This document shows positions 8,394 to 15,461 of a stretch of 64,000 bases of DNA, piece by piece. The stretch comes from DATARR01 sp034666985 (GTDB lineage Bacteria; Acidobacteriota; Thermoanaerobaculia; Multivoradales; UBA5704): contig JAXDKS010000015.1 in NCBI GenBank assembly GCA_034666985.1, positions 62,001 to 126,000 on the forward strand, in the 5' to 3' direction. The first letter of the stretch is position 1, and every line of letters begins with the position of its first letter. A program made the translations under genes and the position numbers. The notes below the pieces were generated by a model. That model had not been told where the DNA came from. It made no database searches and saw nothing but the letters and a program-made list of their open reading frames with translations.

Positions 8394-8954
8394 TCAGTGG
8401 GTGACCTTTCTGCGCTCTTCGAGGCGAGTACGGGTCATGCGCTCGCGTAGGCCGCCTTCTTGAACGAAGGCTTTCTCCAGATGACGGAGCTGCCGGTCGA
8501 GCAGGTAGCTGGCCACACGGATCAGACCGATGATGACGTTCGCGGCGATCGCCGGATCGGAGCTCTCGATCCCCTTGCGGAACGTCGCATAGTCCGCGTC
8601 CGGGATCTTGTTCAACTCGCGAAGACGACGCGTGTAGGCGTGCTCCGGAGGCCATTCCTGAACGCCGCGCTCCCGCAGAAAATCGCGATAGTCGGCCAGC
8701 AGCTCTTCGAGACTGGCGCGTGCCACGCTGGTCAGCTTGATCTCGGTCTCCTTCGAAGTCGCCGAGGCCATGCTGCCTTCAATGATGTTCTGCTTGCCGG
8801 AACGGGCCGCCTGGACCATCTGGTCATGGGTGCGGCTGCGCTTGTCGATGAAGTGGCTGCAGAAGTAGATCGTGGCATCGTACACGATCTCCGCTTTCTG
8901 GTAGGAAAGCAGTTTCTTGTAGCCACCGTGCGGCGGGATGAAGCCTTCGCTCAT
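8394..8954 (-). CDS. Four-helix-bundle suffix-domain protein
   Basis: About 186 residues from ATG 8954; a TTG at 8972 would add six. The sequence HGGYKKLLSYQKAEIVYDAT, then SRTHDQMVQAARSGKQNIIEG and SLEELLADYRDFLRERG match the four-helix-bundle family related to 23S rRNA intervening-sequence proteins, here the longer suffix-domain subtype. The molecular role of this family is unknown. No rRNA is nearby, so this is a free-standing copy. It is bordered by the AAGGACNNC array immediately upstream and by a perfect terminator hairpin downstream. The ribosome-binding site is poor at either start. Confidence 0.88.
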   Translation of the reverse strand: MSEGFIPPHGGYKKLLSYQKAEIVYDATIYFCSHFIDKRSRTHDQMVQAARSGKQNIIEGSMASATSKETEIKLTSVARASLEELLADYRDFLRERGVQEWPPEHAYTRRLRELNKIPDADYATFRKGIESSDPAIAANVIIGLIRVASYLLDRQLRHLEKAFVQEGGLRERMTRTRLEERRKVTH

Positions 8955-8971
8955 GGAGGGAGGTTTTAGCA

Positions 8972-9092
8972 AAGGACAGAAACGACTGCAAGGACTGCAA
9001 GGACACCAAGGACTTCAAGGACGACAAGGACGCGATGCTTTTGTTGCTTTGCCCTTGCTGTCCTTGCAGTCCTTGTTGTCCTTTAGGTCCTT
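8972..9092. repeat. AAGGACNNC inverted 9-mer array, copy A
   Basis: The left arm (8972-9031) holds seven 9-bp units of the form AAGGACNNC (second unit AACGAC). After a roughly 20-base spacer, the right arm (about 9053-9092) holds four or five units of the reverse complement GNNGTCCTT. The two arms can pair into a long imperfect hairpin in several registers. The same design recurs at 48899 and 59520. It lies between divergent genes and is not coding in any sensible frame. Confidence 0.85.
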
Positions 9093-9177
9093 AAAATTCT
9101 TCCTGAGCCATACAGGATCTGTCGGCAGGCGCGGTTCACCCAACCTGTGGTAGGCTCACTCCAAGGATTCAGCACCC

Positions 9178-9843
9178 ATGGAAGACCTCCAGCCCGCAGG
9201 TCGCCGAGCGGTCCAACTCGACGGCCTCTCCAATCAGCAGCTCTTCGCGCGCTATGCCGCCCCCGGGCGGGTGGAGCTGGCGGGCGGAAGCGCGTTCATC
9301 GACCGGACGATCCGGCGGGTGCAGCGTCGGTTGTCGGAGACCCGGGAGGTGAGCTTGTGGTCCCACGCCTTCCTGTGCAGCGACACCCGGATCGACGGCC
9401 ATCCCTGGGTTCTGGAGTCGGATCTCGAGATCCACAGGAAACAGATCCGCCTCGGAGTGCAGGAGAACCGGGTCACGAAGTACCTGGACGAGGCCGCGTA
9501 CCCCAACCTCGCGATCCTGGATTTCGGCCTCTCCGACGAGCAGACGCGCCTGGTGATGACCGCGGCGCTCGATCTCCTGGCCGGTCTCGCACGCTACTCC
9601 CTGCGTGAGTTGGTGGGCACCCTCCTCGCCCTGCGGCAGCCGACGCTCCGCGGACGGGAGAATCTCCTCGCCCGCGAAGGCGCCCTCTACTGCTCGGCGA
9701 TGGTCCAGCACTGCTATGCCAAGGCGGGCATCGACTTCTGCGATGGTGGCGTCAACCTCAAGAACACGACGCCCCAGGACATCGCCGGCACCTCCGTCCC
9801 CCACACGGCGTACGCGGTGATGCGGCAGCCGCCGGCGGGCTAG
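9178..9843 (+). CDS. Probable permuted papain-like (YiiX/LRAT-type) hydrolase
   Basis: A 221-residue cytoplasmic protein. His63 in LWSHAFLCSD comes before Cys172 in ALYCSAMVQHCYAKAGIDF. This His-then-Cys order, and the C-S-x-x-V-x-x-x-Y-x-x-A-G-I context, match the circularly permuted NlpC/P60-like group (YaeF/YiiX, DUF830). Such enzymes cleave or transfer on amide or thioester bonds of peptides or lipids. The assignment rests on motif order alone. Its stop codon overlaps the stop codon of the convergent lipoprotein gene by four bases. Confidence 0.6.
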   Translation: MEDLQPAGRRAVQLDGLSNQQLFARYAAPGRVELAGGSAFIDRTIRRVQRRLSETREVSLWSHAFLCSDTRIDGHPWVLESDLEIHRKQIRLGVQENRVTKYLDEAAYPNLAILDFGLSDEQTRLVMTAALDLLAGLARYSLRELVGTLLALRQPTLRGRENLLAREGALYCSAMVQHCYAKAGIDFCDGGVNLKNTTPQDIAGTSVPHTAYAVMRQPPAG

Positions 9844-10373
9844 TCGATCTCCTTGACCGACTTCTCGCCGAAGGTCACCTGGGGGAAGTTGGATTTGAGG
9901 TAGTTGTAGACTTCGGTAATCTTTTCATTGTGCCCGGCGGCCCAGTTGGTGTCACGGAAGGCGTAGTCGAGACCCGTGACGGTGCCGAGCCGGAGCTCGA
10001 GGCAGACATTCTGCCCAGGACGGGACGCGCATTGCAGGGTGGCCGTCTTGAGCACGTCCGCCTGGATGCTGAAGTCGCGCTTGCGGTGCTCGCTGCGCCA
10101 CTCGATGTCACGGGCGCCCACCCTCAGTTGGCCGCTCCCCTGGGAGTTGTAACGGTGCGGGAACGAGTAGCCATACTCTACCAGGCCGTCGACGGTAAGC
10201 CCCTGCGCGTTCTGGTTGATCTGCGAGCCTGAAGAGGTGGTCATCGCAGCCGGCTGGTCGTAGCCCCGGGACGAACCGCAGCCAGCCGCTCCCAGCGCGA
10301 CGATCAAAGCGATCGAGAGCGCGACCAGGGCAGTCGGATGAATCGGATACTGGGTAAAACTCTTTCGGGTCAT
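9840..10373 (-). CDS. Putative lipoprotein of unknown function
   Basis: The start at ATG 10373 has AAGGAG eight bases upstream. A hydrophobic segment (ALVALSIALIVALGAAGC) ends in a lipobox with Cys about 31 residues in, so the protein is probably lipidated. The mature part (VDGLVEYGYSFPHRY, then ATLQCASRPGQNVCLELR) has two Cys that could form a disulfide, and a C-terminal helix. No family was recognised. It is tail-to-tail with the permuted papain-like gene. Confidence 0.8.
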   Translation of the reverse strand: MTRKSFTQYPIHPTALVALSIALIVALGAAGCGSSRGYDQPAAMTTSSGSQINQNAQGLTVDGLVEYGYSFPHRYNSQGSGQLRVGARDIEWRSEHRKRDFSIQADVLKTATLQCASRPGQNVCLELRLGTVTGLDYAFRDTNWAAGHNEKITEVYNYLKSNFPQVTFGEKSVKEID

Positions 10374-10479
10374 GAGAATCTCCTTACGAGCGGTACCTTG
10401 CAAGTTCCGAGCCCGCTCCGGCCGTGAGCCCGCGCCGTGAGGCACGCCGGGGCGTGCGCAGCTTCACGCCGGCGCCCCG

Positions 10480-11412
10480 CTAGCGAAGCTTCCCCGCCTG
10501 CTCGAAATCCGGCATGTAGACCACCAGTCCCTTGTCCGGGAGGGTGTGCGAGGTGCCGGCCACCAGTTGCTTGAGGTATTGGGAGAGGAAGAAGTGGAAG
10601 GGGTCTTTGGGATCCTTGTCGATGATCTGGAGCTCGGCGCCGTGCATGGTGAGCTTGCCGAAGCTCAGCTCGCCGCCGCGGAAAAACATGTAGTGGGCCG
10701 CCTTGGCGATGGGCGGATGCAGCGACTCCCCCTTCTTGCCGTTGCCGAAAACCTGGACGATACGGTCCCTTTCCAGGCGCACCGCCGTCACTTTACCCTG
10801 GAGCTTGGGCGACGGCAGCAGCTTTTCGGGATCGAGGAAGAGGTCGTCCTTGACGACGCTCACGCCGCGCGACTCCCGCGTCTTGATCAATTCGTCCAGC
10901 TCGACGCCGAAGAGGTCGAGCAGGCCCTTGACCGGCAGCTTTCCGGCTTTGATCGACGTGGGGTGCAGCCGGATCTTCCCCTCCGGCGTCGCCGACACGT
11001 CCCCCTCGATCGTGGCCCGGATGGGGATCTTCCGCGCCAGGGTCGCCTCCTGGCGCAGACGGCCGTTCACGATCTCGATCTTGACGTCCTTGATCGGCGC
11101 TCCCGGGTAGTTGAAGACGTGCTCGTTCATCAGCGCGCTCAGGCTGGCCGGCGTGACGGCGATCTCGCCCGCGTCGACTTCGACGAAGAACGAATTGGGA
11201 TCGTCGAACCAGGGCGGCTTCCCCTCCTGGGTGGGGACGAGCGCGCCGTGCAGTTGCCGCACCTCCATCACGATCGCGGGATCGATCCGCAGGTCGACTC
11301 CCTTCATCTCGGTGCGCACCTTGCCGTTCCTGGTTTCGGAGGTCGGAGCCGCACCCGCGAGCGCCAGACCCAGGAGGACTGCGAGGAGGGAGAGGACGAT
11401 TCGTCGTCGCAT
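10480..11412 (-). CDS. Exported conserved hypothetical protein
   Basis: About 310 residues from ATG 11412, opening with a signal peptide (MRRRIVLSLLAVLLGLALAG). A start at 11463 is possible but would overlap the divergent gene's ATG. The mature protein is strand-rich, with repeating segments such as VEVDAGEIAVTPASLSALMN, VKIEIVNGRLRQEATLARK and IRATIEGDVSATPEGKIRLH, resembling AsmA- or LptC-like lipid-binding beta repeats. That is only an impression. It is divergent from the dienelactone-hydrolase-like gene, with at most 50 bp between them for both promoters. Confidence 0.8.
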   Translation of the reverse strand: MRRRIVLSLLAVLLGLALAGAAPTSETRNGKVRTEMKGVDLRIDPAIVMEVRQLHGALVPTQEGKPPWFDDPNSFFVEVDAGEIAVTPASLSALMNEHVFNYPGAPIKDVKIEIVNGRLRQEATLARKIPIRATIEGDVSATPEGKIRLHPTSIKAGKLPVKGLLDLFGVELDELIKTRESRGVSVVKDDLFLDPEKLLPSPKLQGKVTAVRLERDRIVQVFGNGKKGESLHPPIAKAAHYMFFRGGELSFGKLTMHGAELQIIDKDPKDPFHFFLSQYLKQLVAGTSHTLPDKGLVVYMPDFEQAGKLR

Positions 11413-11461
11413 GACGCCCGACGCTGCATCTTGCGTGCCGGATTTCGCTAGAATCCTCGAC

Positions 11462-12382
11462 ATGCGAACCCTTCTCCTCTCAGCCGCCCTCGTCCTGATG
11501 ATCTCGCCCCTGACCGCTCAGACGCCGCCCGCCGCCCCCGCGCCGCAGGCCACTCCGAAGCCGGCTCCGGCGCCGCAGGCCACGCCGGCGCCCGCTCCAG
11601 CGCCGGCCGCGCCGCGCGACGAGAGCCTGCCGCCTTCCGAAGCGCAGGCCAAGGCCGCCCTCGAGAAATCGCCCCGCCACGGCGAGTACGTCGATATCAA
11701 GCTCCCCTCGGGTGGAACGCCGATCCGCACCTGGGTCGTCTACCCGGAGCGCAAGGACAAGGCCGGCGTCGTCATCATCGTCCATGAGATCTACGGCCTC
11801 AGCGACTGGATCCGCGGCGTCGCCGACCAGCTCGCCCGCGAGGGGTTCATCGCCGTGGCTCCGGATCTGATCTCCGGCCTCGGCCCCAACGGCGGGGGGA
11901 GCGACTCCGTTCCCAGCCGCGACGACGTGGTGAAGCTCGTGCGCGCCCTCACGCCCGACGACGCGACCGCGCGCCTGAACGCCGTCCGCGAGTACGCCAT
12001 CCATCTCCCCTCCGCCAACGGCAAGAGCGCCACCCTCGGCTTCTGCTGGGGAGGCGGCCGCAGCTTCTCTTACGCGGTCACGCAGCCGACCCTGAATGCC
12101 GCGGTCGTCTACTACGGCACCTCGCCCGAAGCCGCCGACCTCGCCAAGATCAAGGCCCCCGTCCTGGGCCTCTACGGTGGCGACGACGCGCGGGTCGTCG
12201 CCATGGTCGGACCCGCCGAAGCGGAGATGAAGAAGCTCGGGAAGACCTACGAGACCCACGTCTACGACGGCGCGGGGCACGGCTTCCTGCGGGCCCAGGA
12301 CGACCGGGGTGGAGCGAACCTCAAAGCCACGCAGGGCGCGTGGCCGCGGACGGTAGCGTTTTTACGGGAGCATTTGAAGTAG
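11462..12382 (+). CDS. Secreted dienelactone-hydrolase-family protein
   Basis: A 306-residue protein with a signal peptide (MRTLLLSAALVLMISPLTAQ) and a 30-residue Pro/Ala linker before the DLH fold. Cys195 in LGFCWGGG is the nucleophile; Asp in YGGDDARV and His in DGAGHGF complete the triad of dienelactone hydrolases. The family hydrolyses lactones and small esters. An exported form with a PA-rich spacer suggests action on an extracellular ester or plant-derived lactone. It is convergent with the symporter gene 5 bp away. Confidence 0.9.
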   Translation: MRTLLLSAALVLMISPLTAQTPPAAPAPQATPKPAPAPQATPAPAPAPAAPRDESLPPSEAQAKAALEKSPRHGEYVDIKLPSGGTPIRTWVVYPERKDKAGVVIIVHEIYGLSDWIRGVADQLAREGFIAVAPDLISGLGPNGGGSDSVPSRDDVVKLVRALTPDDATARLNAVREYAIHLPSANGKSATLGFCWGGGRSFSYAVTQPTLNAAVVYYGTSPEAADLAKIKAPVLGLYGGDDARVVAMVGPAEAEMKKLGKTYETHVYDGAGHGFLRAQDDRGGANLKATQGAWPRTVAFLREHLK

Positions 12383-12387
12383 GAGCC

Positions 12388-13698
12388 TTACGGCACCACC
12401 ACCTCCGGCTCCACGTGGCCCTCCACGTATTCCGCCCGCTCGACCTCGCGCACGTTGGCGAGCACCCGCCGGGCGCTCTCCACGTCGAGCTCGCCCTCCC
12501 AGCGTGAGACGACGACGGTGGCGACACCGTTGCCGATGAGATTGGTGATCGCTCGCGCTTCGGACATGAAGCGGTCGATGCCGAGGAGGAGGGCGAGGCC
12601 GGCGACGGGGATGTTGCCGACCGCCGAGAGGGTCGCCGCGAGGGTGATGAAGCCGCCACCCGTCACCGCTGCCGCGCCTTTCGAGGTGAGGAGCAGCACG
12701 GCCAGGATCTCCAGCTCCTGCCCCAGCGTCACGTGCGTGTTCGTGGCCTGGGCGATGAACAGCGTCGCGAGCGTCAGGTAGATGGAGGTGCCGTCGAGGT
12801 TGAAGGAGTAGCCCATGGGCACCAGCAGGCCCACCACCGACTCCGGGCAGCCCAGCCGCTCCATCTTCCGCATCAGGAGAGGCAGCGCCGACTCCGAGGA
12901 GGAGGTGCCGAGGACGATGAGGATCTCCTCGCGGATGTAGCGCAGGAATCTGAGGATGCTGAAGCCGGCCCAGCGCATCACCACCCCGAGCACGACGAGC
13001 ACGAAGAGCAGGCTCGTAATGTAAAAGGTCGCCATCAGCTCGCCCAGGCTGAGCAGGCTCCCGATCCCGTACTTGCCGACGGTGAAGGCCATGGCCCCAA
13101 ACGCGCCGATGGGAGCGAGACGCATCACGATGGCGACGATGCGGAAGAGGACCTGGGACAGCTCGTCGACGAAACGCAACACCAGCGCGCCCCGCGGCTT
13201 GAGCGCCGCCAAGGCCATGCCGAAAAGGATCGAGAAGAGCAGCACCTGGAGGATGTCGCCCCGCGCGAACGCGTCGGCCACGTCCTTGGGAATGATGTTG
13301 AGCAGGAAGTCGGTGGTGCTGAGGGAGTGGCCGGAGGAGGTGTAGTTGGCGATGGCGCTGGTGTCGAGCTTCGCGGGATCGACGTTCATGCCGGCTCCCG
13401 GCCGCACGATCTTGCCGACGATCAGGCCGAGGACCAGCGCGAACGTGGTCAGCACCTCGAAGTAGACGATGCCCTTGAGGCCGATGCGCCCCACCCGCTT
13501 CAGATCGCCCATCTTGGCGATGCCCGTCACCACCGTCGTGAAGACGATGGGCGCGATCAGCATCTTGACGAGCTTGATGAAGCCGTCGCCCAGCGGCTTC
13601 ATCGCCGCGCCGAGCGCCGGGTTGAGCACCCCGAGCAGGGCCCCCAGGGCGACCGCCACCAGGACCTGAAAATAGAGGCTGCGGACCAGTCTTTTCAT
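12388..13698 (-). CDS. Dicarboxylate/amino acid:cation symporter (DAACS/SDF)
   Basis: A 436-residue membrane protein with eight hydrophobic segments. The re-entrant serine-rich loop IVLGTSSSESALP and the FNLDGTSIYLT motif (the NMDGT cation site) identify the GltP/DctA sodium- or proton-coupled symporter family. It imports glutamate, aspartate or C4-dicarboxylates. The C-terminal tail is hydrophilic. It lies 23 bp from the co-oriented MFS gene, so they may be co-transcribed, but they share no obvious pathway. Confidence 0.94.
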   Translation of the reverse strand: MKRLVRSLYFQVLVAVALGALLGVLNPALGAAMKPLGDGFIKLVKMLIAPIVFTTVVTGIAKMGDLKRVGRIGLKGIVYFEVLTTFALVLGLIVGKIVRPGAGMNVDPAKLDTSAIANYTSSGHSLSTTDFLLNIIPKDVADAFARGDILQVLLFSILFGMALAALKPRGALVLRFVDELSQVLFRIVAIVMRLAPIGAFGAMAFTVGKYGIGSLLSLGELMATFYITSLLFVLVVLGVVMRWAGFSILRFLRYIREEILIVLGTSSSESALPLLMRKMERLGCPESVVGLLVPMGYSFNLDGTSIYLTLATLFIAQATNTHVTLGQELEILAVLLLTSKGAAAVTGGGFITLAATLSAVGNIPVAGLALLLGIDRFMSEARAITNLIGNGVATVVVSRWEGELDVESARRVLANVREVERAEYVEGHVEPEVVVP

Positions 13699-13721
13699 GG
13701 AGTCAGCCCCGTTTCATGAAA

Positions 13722-14984
13722 TCAATCAATATGGCGGGCGGCCTGGCCGGTCACCGCCAGCGCGGAGGCCGCCGCGAGGACCCCTCCCGCCGCGATGAAC
13801 AGCGCCCGCAGGCTCCAATGCGCGAGCAGGCCGGAGAGGGCGTAGGACACCGGCACCAGGCCCACGGCGGAGAACATCATCACGCTCATCACGCGGCCCA
13901 GCACGGCGCGCTCGACGCGCGTCTGCGTCCAGGCGCTGAACTGCACGTTGACGAATCCGACCCCCAGGCCCATCAGCGCCAGCAGCGTCGCGATCACGCC
14001 GAATTTCGGCACCAGGCCGATGCCGATCATCTCGAGGCCGGCGAGGCCGCTCATGGCGATGAATTGCAGGCCGCGCCGGCGGGGCCGCTTCACCAGGCCG
14101 CCGAGCAGGATCCCCGCCAGCATGCCACCACTGAAGCAGGAAAGAAACGTTCCGAACGCCGCCGCGGATCCGAAGCGGAATTTCGCCAGCGAAGCCAGGC
14201 CCACGCCGATCGGCCCGGAAACGCAGACGTTGACGGTGGCGATGACCAGCATCAGCGACATCAGCGGCGGATCATTGCGCACCGTCCGCAGTCCCTCGGC
14301 GATGGAGTGCAGCATGCTCGGGCGAGCCGGCGCACCCGCCGCAGGCGCTGGGGCCTTGTGCGGCTCGGGAATCCTGAACAGGGCGGCGATCACCGCGAGG
14401 AAGCTCAGCGCGTCGAAGAGCATCGCGGAGCCGACGCCCCAGGTCTTGATGATCAGGCCCGCCGGCGCCGGACCGATCATCTGCGTCAGCACCGTGGAGC
14501 CCTGCATCAGGGCATTCGCGGGCTGGAGCTGTTGCGGCTCGACCAGCGTCGGAACCAGCGCCGACCCGGCGGGAAATGAGAACGCGTCGGCGACGCCGAA
14601 GAGGAAGGTCAAGACGTAGAGTTGCCAGAGCTGGACGGCCTGAAGCCAGATCAGCGTCGCCACGATGCCGACCAGCACCGTGCGCGCCCCCGCCGTGGTC
14701 ATCAGCACGCGCCGCGCCGAGAAGCGATCGGTCACCGCGCCGCCCACCAGCATCAGCGCCGCGCGGGGGATTCCCGCGGTCATCAGGATCGCGCCCAGGG
14801 CCAGGCTCGATCCCGTCAGTTGCAGCACGAGCCAGGGCAGCGCCACCAGATAGAACTGATCGCCGAGCAGCGAGATCGTCGCGCCCAGCCACAGGTTGCG
14901 GAAGTGCGGCAGGGTGAGGGGATGCCGCGGCTTGGCCGCCGGAGCGGGGGCCGAATCCAATGTAACGCCAGGCGCTGAGCTCAT
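13722..14984 (-). CDS. MFS transporter
   Basis: A 420-residue protein with about twelve transmembrane helices. The N-terminal HFRNLWLGATISLLGDQFY and the loop VTDRFSARRVLM between helices 2 and 3 are typical of the MFS_3/enterobactin-exporter-like branch of the major facilitator superfamily. These are usually drug or metabolite exporters. The substrate is unknown and the gene is flanked by a symporter and an RHH-like gene that give no clue. Confidence 0.92.
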   Translation of the reverse strand: MSSAPGVTLDSAPAPAAKPRHPLTLPHFRNLWLGATISLLGDQFYLVALPWLVLQLTGSSLALGAILMTAGIPRAALMLVGGAVTDRFSARRVLMTTAGARTVLVGIVATLIWLQAVQLWQLYVLTFLFGVADAFSFPAGSALVPTLVEPQQLQPANALMQGSTVLTQMIGPAPAGLIIKTWGVGSAMLFDALSFLAVIAALFRIPEPHKAPAPAAGAPARPSMLHSIAEGLRTVRNDPPLMSLMLVIATVNVCVSGPIGVGLASLAKFRFGSAAAFGTFLSCFSGGMLAGILLGGLVKRPRRRGLQFIAMSGLAGLEMIGIGLVPKFGVIATLLALMGLGVGFVNVQFSAWTQTRVERAVLGRVMSVMMFSAVGLVPVSYALSGLLAHWSLRALFIAAGGVLAAASALAVTGQAARHID

Positions 14985-15016
14985 ACGCGAACTCCTCGCG
15001 GAAGAAAAGGTTTCGT

Positions 15017-15427
15017 TCAGGGCGCGGAGCCGGGGCTCTTCGGTTTGCGCGTCTTCTTCGGTGTCTGCGACGTCGGCTCTGGCGACGACGGCGGAGCGGC
15101 GGCGCTCAAGGCCTCCCGCGCCGTCTGGCGCAACGAGTCGCGCAGCCGCTTGATCTCGGAGGCCTGCGCGGCGATGCGCTCGAAGAACCCGCTCTGGGCC
15201 TGGATCCCCGCTCCCACCAGGAACGCGGCGGCCTCGGAGCGGCTGCCGAAGATGCCCGCCTCCACGAGGTCGTCCAGCCGGGCCACCGCCTCGTCGCCGA
15301 GCCGCACCATCACCACGTTGTCCCGCGTCTGCCCCTTGGCGGCGAAGAAAGGGGCCAGCAGGTCCTGCAAGTCCGGCAGGGCTGAGAGGGGCAGGGCGGC
15401 CACATACGCGCGGGGTTTGTTTGCCAT
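15017..15427 (-). CDS. RHH-like small protein with basic tail
   Basis: 136 residues. The central VVMVRLGDEAVARLDDLVEA, followed by FGSRSEAAAFLVGAGI, fits a ribbon-helix-helix DNA-binding fold: strand, helix, turn, then SRSEA at the start of the second helix. A helical segment and a Lys/Pro-rich C-terminal tail (KKTRKPKSPG) follow. It probably binds DNA as a dimer; its target is unknown. It stands alone, without a toxin gene, upstream of the MFS gene on the same strand. Confidence 0.7.
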   Translation of the reverse strand: MANKPRAYVAALPLSALPDLQDLLAPFFAAKGQTRDNVVMVRLGDEAVARLDDLVEAGIFGSRSEAAAFLVGAGIQAQSGFFERIAAQASEIKRLRDSLRQTAREALSAAAPPSSPEPTSQTPKKTRKPKSPGSAP

Positions 15428-15461
15428 TACGCGTAATCGTAATACCGCCTCCGACAGGAAG

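Noticed and set aside
8972..9092. CRISPR-like or coding interpretation of the AAGGACNNC arrays (Lys-Asp-rich or Gln-Gly-rich peptides)
   Set aside because: The units are 9 bp without spacers, all frames are low complexity, and the two arms are complementary, which points to structure and not to coding.
9169..9804. Minus-strand frame of 211 codons opposite 9178-9843
   Set aside because: It is a shadow of the plus-strand gene; the plus-strand frame has motif-level support and the minus frame does not.
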